In this document: in pieces, positions 56,972 through 64,000 of the stretch
How positions within the stretch are numbered: the first letter of the stretch is position 1
How the letters are laid out: each line of letters opens with the position of its first letter
Source: a gamma proteobacterium symbiont of Ctena orbiculata
Lineage (GTDB): Bacteria; Pseudomonadota; Gammaproteobacteria; Chromatiales; Chromatiaceae
Length of the DNA stretch: 64,000 nucleotides
Reading direction: 5' to 3'
Assembly: GCA_003058525.1 (NCBI GenBank)
Contig: QBVD01000042.1
Coordinates: 102,540 to 166,539 of the forward strand
Translations under genes and position numbers: made by a program
Notes under the pieces: generated by a model
What the model saw: only the letters and a program-made list of their open reading frames with translations
Told to the model about the DNA's origin: nothing
Databases searched by the model: none

Positions 56972-58270
56972 TTATGATCGCCTGTTGAGAGGAACGAAAT
57001 CACGACGGGGCTGTCCCGTATAGACCTGGCGAGGACGGCCTATTCTTTGCAATGGATCGCTCATCATCTCCATCCAGTGAGACACCCAGCCGACCGTTCG
57101 TGCGATTGCGAACATCACGGTAAACATATTGTTGGGAATATTTAATGCACGATAGATGATCCCGGAATAGAAATCCACATTGGGATAGAGTTTGCGTTTC
57201 ACGAAGTATTCATCTTCCAGGGCAATCTCCTCCAGCTTAAGCGCCAATTCAAACAGGGGATTGTTACTGTCTGCCAGTTCATTGAGCACCTTTTTACACA
57301 TTTCCCGCAGGATACTGGCGCGTGGATCGTAGTTTTTGTAGACTCGATGACCAAACCCCATCAAACGGAACGGATCATTTTTATCTTTTGCCTTGGCAAT
57401 ATATTTGTCGATATTGGAGACATCACCTATCTCTGTCAGCATTTCCAAAACCGCTTCGTTGGCGCCGCCGTGAGCAGGCCCCCACAATGATGCGATACCT
57501 GCGGCGATACAGGCGAATGGATTGGCCAGAGAACTACCGGCCAGACGAACGGTTGAAGTACTGGCATTCTGTTCATGATCGGCATGCAGAATGAACAGCA
57601 GATTCATCGCCTCTACGGCAATTGGGTTGGGATGGTAGGATTCACAGGGTGTTGCGAACATCATGTGCAGCAGATTGCCGCAATATGAGAGCTCATTATC
57701 CGGGTAGATAATCGGCTCACCCACGTTGTGCTTATAGCTGGCGGCGGCAATTGTCGGTATTTTTGCAATCAGTCGATGAGCGGAAACTTCACGATGCCGA
57801 GGGCTGTTGATATCCAGGGAGTCGTGGTAAAAAGCCGAAAGCGATCCTACAACTCCGACCATGATAGCCATGGGATGGGCATCATAGTGAAAACCACCGA
57901 AAAAATCCTTCAGCCGTTCGTTCAGCATTGTGTGGTGGGTGATGATGTCATCGAACTCATGGAGTTGGGTCCGGTTCGGCAACTCGCCATACAGCAGGAG
58001 AAAGACCACTTCCAGGTAGTCAGCCTCTTTCGCCAATTGTTCGATGGGATAACCGCGATACTCCAGCACCCCGGCTTCTCCATCGATATAGGTGATACTG
58101 CTTTGGCAACTGGCCGTTGACATAAACCCCGGATCATAGGTCAACAGCCCCTGGTCCCGATAGAGCCCTGTCACATCGACGGCCGGCGGACCGACGACCG
58201 GTTGTATAACATCTAGGTCTATACCTTCTTGCTCCCTATCTTTTTGTATTAATTGATATTTAGCTGTCAT
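56972..58270 (-). CDS. gltA: Citrate synthase
   Basis: Citrate synthase condenses acetyl-CoA and oxaloacetate. The 432-residue protein has catalytic residues in '[19 protein letters not shown]' (His) and '[17 protein letters not shown]', plus Asp in the C-terminal '[17 protein letters not shown]'. The length and N-terminal domain match the type II (hexameric) proteobacterial enzyme. It is a natural endpoint of the acetate route encoded elsewhere in the window. Start is ATG at 58270. Confidence 0.97.
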   Translation of the reverse strand: MTAKYQLIQKDREQEGIDLDVIQPVVGPPAVDVTGLYRDQGLLTYDPGFMSTASCQSSITYIDGEAGVLEYRGYPIEQLAKEADYLEVVFLLLYGELPNRTQLHEFDDIITHHTMLNERLKDFFGGFHYDAHPMAIMVGVVGSLSAFYHDSLDINSPRHREVSAHRLIAKIPTIAAASYKHNVGEPIIYPDNELSYCGNLLHMMFATPCESYHPNPIAVEAMNLLFILHADHEQNASTSTVRLAGSSLANPFACIAAGIASLWGPAHGGANEAVLEMLTEIGDVSNIDKYIAKAKDKNDPFRLMGFGHRVYKNYDPRASILREMCKKVLNELADSNNPLFELALKLEEIALEDEYFVKRKLYPNVDFYSGIIYRALNIPNNMFTVMFAIARTVGWVSHWMEMMSDPLQRIGRPRQVYTGQPRRDFVPLNRRS

Positions 58271-58483
58271 TGTTATTCTCCCGATTTGTTACGGGCATTA
58301 CCTTGCCTATCTCGGCAATGCACAACATATAGCATGGCAAAGGATCACATTATTAGACAGGTGGGATTTATTGATGTTCTGCGACAGGCGGGTACGAAAA
58401 GATTTCCACCTGGTTACTTCTTGTACCAGGCAATTGCAAAAACAACTGTCTGAAGTTATGAGTGGATGGGTCAATGCGATAAT

Positions 58484-58900
58484 CTAATCTTCCACCCTGC
58501 GTCGCAGTGCCTTCTGCCTGCCACGCTTGGTTTTGCTATCCAGTCTGCGCCTGTTGGATGCCTTTGTCGGTTTCGTCGGAATGCGCTTTTTGGGTTTCGC
58601 CAAAACCCGTGCGATCAACCGTTGCAGTCGATCCAGGGCATCCTGGCGATTTCTCTCCTGATCCCGATACCGCTGCGCCTTGATGATGACAACCCCATCC
58701 TTACTGATGCGCTTGTCACTGAGTTTCAACAACCTTTGGCGATAACGCTCAGGTAAGGAGGAGGCAGTTATATCAAACCGCAAATGGATGGCGGATGCGA
58801 CTTTGTTGACATTTTGTCCACCTGAACCTTGTGAACGAACAGCGCTTATTTCAATCTCACTGTCAGGAATCGTAACGTTTCTGGATATTGCAAGTGTCAT
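58484..58900 (-). CDS. arfB: ArfB/YaeJ alternative ribosome-rescue peptidyl-tRNA hydrolase
   Basis: ArfB releases ribosomes stalled without a stop codon. The 138-residue protein has the release-factor GGQ motif in 'AVRSQGSGGQNVNKVASAI' and a basic C-terminal tail ('KPKKRIPTKPTKASNRRRLDSKTKRGRQKALRRR') that reaches into the empty mRNA channel. Length fits ArfB (about 140) rather than full RF1/RF2. It is transcribed alone, upstream of gltA on the same strand but separated by 213 bases. Confidence 0.93.
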   Translation of the reverse strand: MTLAISRNVTIPDSEIEISAVRSQGSGGQNVNKVASAIHLRFDITASSLPERYRQRLLKLSDKRISKDGVVIIKAQRYRDQERNRQDALDRLQRLIARVLAKPKKRIPTKPTKASNRRRLDSKTKRGRQKALRRRVED

Positions 58901-59160
58901 GGGATCAGTTGGATAAATGAATAACTTATATAAATATTATTGTCGCCTGATTACCGAGCCAGAATCTATTCGGGTTATCCTGCTAATATCGATAGGGCCT
59001 ATCTATTAGGCCCCGCATGAAATTACACCTATGACATCCATGTTTTTTTCAAACTATACTCGTGTGATACTCACCTGAGTCAATTATCGGACAACAGTTT
59101 ACATCAGAAGATCAGGATCAATCTCTTTATCAAATGGTCTTGGGAAAACTGAGGATCTCA

Positions 59161-60291
59161 ATGAAAGACTATCACAAATATATAATCTTACTGGCGGCAC
59201 TGCTTGTACAATTATCAACTGTAGCATCGGCTGAAACCATCGTCACTGAGAAACATCGTCTTGGTTACGAGACAGTCGTCGAAGGTCTTTCCAATCCCTG
59301 GTCGCTCGCTTTTCTACCTGGCGGCGGCATGCTGATCAGCGAACGCAGCGGAACCCTGCGCATCGTCAACACGCTAGGAAAACTCGAGACAAAGCCCATT
59401 GAGGGACTCCCCGATATCAACCAACATGGACAGGGAGGTCTCCTTGATGTTGTGCTGCATCCAAAATTCAAGGACAACCATTGGGTCTACTTCTCCTATG
59501 CCGAGCGGGATGGAAAATCCTACGGAACAACGGTAGCCCGCGGCAGACTGGAAGGCCGTCGCCTTCAACAAGTAGAAACCATATTTCGTATGGCACGTAA
59601 AACCGCATCCCGCCACCATTTCGGATCGCGCCTGGTATTTGATCCGCAGGGTTATTTATATATCACCCTGGGTGACCGGGGAGATCGCGAACGGGCACAG
59701 GACCTGAACGATCATGCCGGCTCTGTCATACGACTCAATGACGACGGGAGCATCCCGCTTCAGAATCCGTTGTTTGAAAACGGCAGTGGCTTACCGGAAA
59801 TCTACAGCTATGGCCATAGAAACATCCAGGGCGCGGCGTTGCACCCGAAGAATGGCAAACTGTGGACACATGAGCACGGGCCACAAGGGGGGGACGAGAT
59901 AAACATACCCGATCCTGGAGCCAATCACGGCTGGCCTGTCATCACCTATGGGGTAAATTATGTCACTGGGACTAAGATCGGCGAAGGTACAACAAAGGCC
60001 GGCATGGTTCAGCCGATCCACTACTGGGTTCCATCCATCGCCCCATCCGGAATGGCCTTTTACACCGGTGACATCTTCAAAAACTGGAAGGGAAATCTGT
60101 TCGTCGGTTCACTAAAATTTCAGCAACTGGTGAGACTTGAACTTGATGGCGAGAAGGTGATCCATGAGGAGCGTCTACTCACCGGAAATTTAGGTAGGAT
60201 TCGCGATATACGACAGGGACCGGATGGGCTTATCTATCTGTTGACTGATTCACATGATGGAAAACTGATTCGATTATTTCCCACACCTTAG
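59161..60291 (+). CDS. PQQ-dependent sugar (aldose) dehydrogenase, YliI-like
   Basis: The 376-residue protein has a signal peptide ('YIILLAALLVQLSTVASAE') and the soluble glucose/aldose dehydrogenase beta-propeller fold: 'GLSNPWSLAFLPGGGMLISERSG', 'QGGLLDVVLHPKFKDNHWVYFSYA', 'HFGSRLVFDPQGYLYITLGDRG', 'GHRNIQGAALHPKNGKLWTHEHGPQGGDEIN'. The His/Asp/Arg sites for PQQ appear retained. It oxidises sugars in the periplasm if PQQ is supplied; PQQ genes are not in the window. I use ATG at 59161 ('MKDYHKYIIL'). Confidence 0.9.
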   Translation: MKDYHKYIILLAALLVQLSTVASAETIVTEKHRLGYETVVEGLSNPWSLAFLPGGGMLISERSGTLRIVNTLGKLETKPIEGLPDINQHGQGGLLDVVLHPKFKDNHWVYFSYAERDGKSYGTTVARGRLEGRRLQQVETIFRMARKTASRHHFGSRLVFDPQGYLYITLGDRGDRERAQDLNDHAGSVIRLNDDGSIPLQNPLFENGSGLPEIYSYGHRNIQGAALHPKNGKLWTHEHGPQGGDEINIPDPGANHGWPVITYGVNYVTGTKIGEGTTKAGMVQPIHYWVPSIAPSGMAFYTGDIFKNWKGNLFVGSLKFQQLVRLELDGEKVIHEERLLTGNLGRIRDIRQGPDGLIYLLTDSHDGKLIRLFPTP

Positions 60292-60307
60292 ACCACACCA
60301 AGACTAA

Positions 60308-60358
60308 CTGTTTTACCCGGTTATTAGCTATATATAGCTGTTCTCAAAGGTAAAACAG
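60308..60358 (+). terminator. Hairpin after the sugar dehydrogenase gene
   Basis: CTGTTTTACC (60308-60317) and GGTAAAACAG (60349-60358) form a perfect 10-bp stem enclosing a 31-base loop that contains its own palindrome AGCTATATATAGCT. No T-run follows. It may slow or stop transcription, or stabilise the transcript's end. Confidence 0.35.
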
Positions 60359-60511
60359 TGAATTTAACTGGTACATTTATTACACAAGATGTCTGATCCT
60401 GCATTCTTGTAACATCTCCTCTCAACTGGATAGAACTGAGGAGATAGTGTATGTTCCTGTTTTACTATAGTCCTCCTGCCATCCCACTTCTTGCACGCAC
60501 ACTAGATCGTA

Positions 60512-62620
60512 ATGCTCGGATCAAGTCACGATTCTGAATATAGCCCCAATACAATGCAGGAACTCCATCAAGGCGTTGTCAGGCTGATCTTCATCACCCT
60601 TTTTACAACCTACATATTTATCCTGAAATCAACGCTGGCACCTGACAACGTTGGAAATCCCCAACTGTATGCGTCAGCCGGTTACACCCTCTTTTCCATC
60701 GCCATCCTGCTCAGTTTTATTCCATGGCCGTTTCCCTCAAGGCTGAGGCGGTTGTCTACCCTGTTCGGTGACAATGCCATCGTCTTTTACGGTCTCTACA
60801 CCATGGGTGAATACGGTACGCCCCTGTTCGCCATCATGTTGCTTATCACTGTAGGCTACGGTGTCAGATTTGGGCTGCCCTACCTGTATGCAGCTACAGC
60901 ACTCTCTAACATCGGCTTTCTCATAGCCATTAGAACCGCCGAATTTTGGCTGAATCTGAAGTTCCTCAGTTACAGCCTGCTGGCAACCAATATCATTATT
61001 CCCGTATTCGTTGCCTATCTCTTGAGAAATCTCCTGATCGCGAAAAAGCAGGCGCAGGCCACCAATGAGGCCAAATCGCAATTTATCGCAAACATGAGCC
61101 ATGAAATCCGCACCCCTTTGACAGGCATCATAGGAGTCAGCGAATTGATGCTCCGCCAGCCTCAGTCCAAGGGCACCAAAAAAAACATCTCGATTATCGA
61201 AAGTGCATCCAAACACCTTTTGTCTATCCTGAATGATATTTTGGATTTCTCGAAGATTGAAGCAGGTCATTTAAGGATTAACAATATACCGTTTGACCTG
61301 CATGCACTGATCATCTTCGTACGTACCAGTTATTTGGCAAGCGCTGATGGGAAATCATTGAAATTCAACATGGAAGTTTCAGCCGACATCCCGAGACATG
61401 TCATCGGAGACCAGACCAGATTACGGCAAGTTCTGATGAATCTGGTAAGCAATGCAATCAGGTTCACCAACACGGGGGAGATCGCTCTTAAAATCAGTGA
61501 AATATCCGGACAGGACAATAAACACCTGATTCATTTCGAAGTCTCTGATACCGGAGTGGGCATCAGTCAAGATCAACTCAATGTGATTTTTGACAGATTC
61601 ACACAACTCGATAACTCGGATGCAAGGGTGACTGGCGGTACCGGGCTCGGAATGGCGATAGCCTATGACTTGGTTGATCTGATGGGCAGTAAATTGTCGG
61701 TCGAGAGCCAACCAGGTGTAGGTAGCCGTTTTTTCTTTGATCTGGCTTTGCAGGAGGTTAATGAAGAAGAGTTCGAAGTAAAAGAAAAAGTTACTGCAAC
61801 CATTATTACCAACAGCGTGGAACTTTCAGAAATTGCAGGCCAACACCTCTCTGATAAGCAGATAGATTTCAGCCTGATGCATGAACATTCTGAGATCGTT
61901 GAGTTTATCACCGATCACCAGAGCAAGACGCCATTGCCGGTAGTCATATTCGATGAGTCCTGTTTACTGCACGATACTATGGGTGATTACTATCAGCTGC
62001 TTGTCAATCCTGTTATAAGTCATTCAACAATCCTTGTTCGTGACGATCGCAAATCCATGGGTGAGCTTTTCAAGATACATAACGCCGCCATTGTTGTTGA
62101 TGACATCAATCACCCCAGGCAATTATATAACGCAATCAACTATGTAAATTGCCTGAAAGCTGATAGCGCCTCAAGTTTCGCATCGATTGGTAACGTGACG
62201 CCTGCCAACAGAAATTTGCGACTACTCATAGCTGAAGACAGCTCCATCAACCGTTACCTCATTGATGAAACATTGAAACGTGCAGGCTATGACGTGTATA
62301 TGCATGAAAGTGGTGAAAGCGCACTGGATCAGCTGTTAAAAGACTCTGTAGACATGGCCATCCTTGATATGCAAATGCCTGTTGTCACTGGCATTGATAT
62401 CGTAAAACAAGTACGAAAAAGCAACGCTGTCAATCGAACTGTGCCAATCATTATATTAACCGCCAACAAGACACACGAAGCACGTAAAAAATCCATCGAT
62501 GCAGGCGCGAATGCCTTCCTTACCAAACCGATAGACACAGCCCAGTTCATGCAGACCATTCAAGACCTGCTGGCCGAGACCGGCAGACATGATGAAGTAT
62601 CTTCTATTCAGTCCAGCTGA
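60512..62620 (+). CDS. RpfC-like hybrid sensor kinase with one intact receiver
   Basis: The 702-residue protein has about five or six membrane segments in its first 180 residues, then HisKA with His197 ('[21 protein letters not shown]'), HATPase_c ('[20 protein letters not shown]', '[18 protein letters not shown]'), a degenerate receiver-like stretch (about 430-550), and a C-terminal receiver with Asp619 ('[18 protein letters not shown]', Lys in 'AFLTKPID'). It lacks the Hpt domain of RpfC and no RpfF/RpfG genes are nearby. Start at ATG 60512 or 60554. The stimulus is unknown. Confidence 0.88.
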   Translation: MLGSSHDSEYSPNTMQELHQGVVRLIFITLFTTYIFILKSTLAPDNVGNPQLYASAGYTLFSIAILLSFIPWPFPSRLRRLSTLFGDNAIVFYGLYTMGEYGTPLFAIMLLITVGYGVRFGLPYLYAATALSNIGFLIAIRTAEFWLNLKFLSYSLLATNIIIPVFVAYLLRNLLIAKKQAQATNEAKSQFIANMSHEIRTPLTGIIGVSELMLRQPQSKGTKKNISIIESASKHLLSILNDILDFSKIEAGHLRINNIPFDLHALIIFVRTSYLASADGKSLKFNMEVSADIPRHVIGDQTRLRQVLMNLVSNAIRFTNTGEIALKISEISGQDNKHLIHFEVSDTGVGISQDQLNVIFDRFTQLDNSDARVTGGTGLGMAIAYDLVDLMGSKLSVESQPGVGSRFFFDLALQEVNEEEFEVKEKVTATIITNSVELSEIAGQHLSDKQIDFSLMHEHSEIVEFITDHQSKTPLPVVIFDESCLLHDTMGDYYQLLVNPVISHSTILVRDDRKSMGELFKIHNAAIVVDDINHPRQLYNAINYVNCLKADSASSFASIGNVTPANRNLRLLIAEDSSINRYLIDETLKRAGYDVYMHESGESALDQLLKDSVDMAILDMQMPVVTGIDIVKQVRKSNAVNRTVPIIILTANKTHEARKKSIDAGANAFLTKPIDTAQFMQTIQDLLAETGRHDEVSSIQSS

Positions 62621-62696
62621 CGATCGAATCAGTTGCCGATTCACCCGGATTATTTTTTTCGACCTAAATTCCCATGCCGATGTCCGATGAGAATAA

Positions 62697-62954
62697 GGCC
62701 CACTTTCGAAAACCTTCGGCCTATATAAACTTTCACCTGAAGAACAGGCGCGTGTGTGAAAATTAACAAAGTTCTTTCGTGATCTGCCACCTGAGCGAAG
62801 AAAGCGTCCCAGAGAGAAGTGGGCCATCATGCCGAAGGAAGAGCGGAGAGCCTTCAGGCAACGTTTACAGAAAAAACATGAGCGTTGGAAATCGTTGTCA
62901 CCCAAAGAACAGGCGACCGCCCGCGAACGCTGGAAAAAAGACAACCCGCGCTGA
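62697..62954 (+). pseudogene. Decayed DUF3106-like gene
   Basis: The frame reads 'KLSPEEQARV', an in-frame TGA at 62757-62759, then 'KLTKFFRDLPPERRKRPREKW' and 'KSLSPKEQATARERWKKDN' before a stop at 62952. The repeated 'LSPEEQ' and 'LPPERR' phrases are typical of DUF3106, a family of small basic periplasmic proteins. The start region and signal peptide are missing, and a nonsense codon interrupts the body. A short intact tail frame (ATG 62830) could still be translated. It follows the RpfC-like kinase gene directly. Confidence 0.5.
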
Positions 62955-63412
62955 TGTCATACATCAGATAACCCACCGTAGGTCACCAGAAGAGATACTG
63001 ATTTTGGGATTGACCTGTGTAAAAAACAGTACGACCCAAAATGAATAGAGATCGTGAACTGTCAACTATATGTGACTGAACGGTCATTTTCTTCCTAAGT
63101 GTAATTTCCTGTGATCGTTCATTCAGAATGGTTAATAGTTGACCGAAAAACTGGCTTCGAGGTATTCTTTTCAAACGAATTCAAAATGAGGTTAAGCCAT
63201 GGAGTGCATCCAGGTTCTTTTGAACCCCCTCTCGATGTCAATTGCCGCCAGATGGAAATTGTCCAATTTGTCCATTTCAATATATCCCCTTAGCTGGGAA
63301 CAGAACAATAACAACCAGCTACTTACACCTATCTGCCCTTGGATAGACAACTTTTTATGTCTGAGATATAGGGCACTTATTGGAATTATTTATAGTTAGG
63401 GCTACATAGATT
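62955..63412 (+). other. Gene-poor AT-rich spacer
   Basis: I see no convincing gene in this 458-base stretch; the short frames in it lack family signatures or good starts. It begins with a short inverted repeat CTGATGTCATACATCAG (62951-62967). A segment resembling a broken coding piece occurs around 63111-63293, but I cannot assign it. The following gene starts at 63413. Confidence 0.4.
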
Positions 63413-64000
63413 ATGAGTTTTGATTTCTGGTGGTGCTGTTGCACGATATCGGAGGAGAAATATAGGATTTTGAAACCAAAATTTGATGCTGCAGATGAAC
63501 AAGCAGAAATTCCGGAGAAGTATCGTGAGACCTATGAAATGTGCAAGGCGTCACCGTCATCAATATTGCCTAAGTACATACCATTTAACGAGTTACCGGA
63601 AGATAAAAAGAAAATGGAAATGTTCAAGAACGGCTATATAGAAGGAAAATTGAGTAATGATTTTTCATTGGCCTTAAATATTCTTGAATATCGTGAATTG
63701 TTCCAGCAACTGCCTTTAAACGAAAATGATGTTTTAAAATTTATCTCACTTGGAGGTACAACGCCAATTTCAGTCCTTTACTACGCGCTACTTCCGAAAG
63801 TGGCAGAAAGGCTACCAGGATTCGCGGGTAACTTGATAGTACAGTACAGCGACATAGATAGAGTTTTAGTGGAAGTAGAAGATGTGTTGAAAAACCTAAA
63901 TGAAGAGGCGTGGGATAGAGCAAGAAGATACATTAGTGTATGCACTGCAGGTAGACCAAGTACACAAGATGATGAAAAAATAGAGGAAATATTCCAAGTG
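63413..64000 (+). CDS. Unrecognised AT-rich gene, partial (runs off the window)
   Basis: 196 codons are open to the window edge. The product starts 'MSFDFWWCCCTISEEKYRI' and is rich in Glu, Asp and Lys; later segments include 'VLKFISLGGTTPISVLYYALL' and 'NLNEEAWDRARRYISVCTAG'. I recognise no domain. Base composition and codon use (many ATA, TTA, AAA, AGA) are much more AT-rich than the rest of the window, suggesting transferred DNA or the edge of an accessory region. No clear ribosome-binding site is seen before the ATG. Confidence 0.6.
   Translation, partial: MSFDFWWCCCTISEEKYRILKPKFDAADEQAEIPEKYRETYEMCKASPSSILPKYIPFNELPEDKKKMEMFKNGYIEGKLSNDFSLALNILEYRELFQQLPLNENDVLKFISLGGTTPISVLYYALLPKVAERLPGFAGNLIVQYSDIDRVLVEVEDVLKNLNEEAWDRARRYISVCTAGRPSTQDDEKIEEIFQV

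Noticed and set aside
63111..63399. 60- and 66-codon frames in the AT-rich spacer
   Set aside because: They overlap each other in different frames, lack good starts and show no motif, so they are likely chance frames.

Overview
The window is chromosomal DNA of a free-living-type gammaproteobacterium. The markers are a tol operon headed by ybgC, a ruvC-ruvA-ruvB cluster, cvpA-purF, both GlnS and GltX, UbiU/UbiV/UbiT, CheV and a MotY-like protein, YaeQ, SrkA and GreB. Two-component genes, dispersed palindromic repeats and acetate/TCA genes would suit a Chromatiales-like or sulfur-oxidising lineage. No sulfur-oxidation gene lies in the window, so that placement is a guess. Most genes are ordinary, intact and densely packed. 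Only the last ~1 kb looks different (AT-rich, one unrecognised gene running off the edge).

Layout. 1-7 kb, minus strand: tolB (partial), tolA, tolR, tolQ and ybgC, then ruvB, ruvA, ruvC and the YebC regulator. 7-12.4 kb, plus strand: an HDOD signalling protein, then two radical SAM proteins, ubiU and ubiV behind an FNR-like promoter. ubiT lies 7.6 kb further on. 12.8-19.6 kb, plus strand: a TonB-dependent receptor, a periplasmic binding protein, a hybrid histidine kinase and murI, tightly packed. 19.9-30.6 kb: ubiT, a TauD-like dioxygenase, purF-cvpA, tRNA-Ala, glnS, gltX, tRNA-Val, a lipase, a PlsC acyltransferase and a MotY-like protein. 30.8-41.6 kb: hemerythrin, a K+ channel with two RCK domains and a small membrane protein; cheV; a cbrX-cbrA-cbrB-like system; a degenerate GGDEF response regulator; a TerB-like protein. 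42.2-49.1 kb: an acetate-type Na+ symporter pair, a CBS/DUF294 protein, an exonuclease and acs. 49.2-64 kb: two unknown genes, a lipoprotein subtilase with a PrcB-like lipoprotein beside it, greB, srkA, tpm, yaeQ, gltA, arfB, a PQQ-type sugar dehydrogenase, an RpfC-like hybrid kinase, a decayed DUF3106 gene and the AT-rich edge gene.

How parts may work together. UbiU, UbiV and UbiT make ubiquinone without oxygen, and the FNR-like box fits low-oxygen induction. The CbrA-like sensor carries a Na+/solute-symporter domain and is encoded about 4 kb from a true Na+/solute symporter; both promoter regions carry a GTTACCTA..GTAAC palindrome. The CbrB-like regulator lacks the GAFTGA loop and so probably does not act through sigma-54. 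Acetate uptake, Acs and citrate synthase form a coherent acetate-to-TCA route. The TonB receptor, binding protein and hybrid kinase look like one trans-envelope sensing module. The subtilase and PrcB-like pair resembles the known partnership of dentilisin and PrcB.

Three families of intergenic palindromic repeats are scattered across the window: A (98 bp, 25-bp perfect terminal inverted repeats, plus many degenerate copies), B (four copies with GCCGC(A/G)AAT... ends) and C (94 bp, 24-bp perfect arms). I found no CRISPR array, insertion-sequence transposase, prophage, integrase or known defence system.
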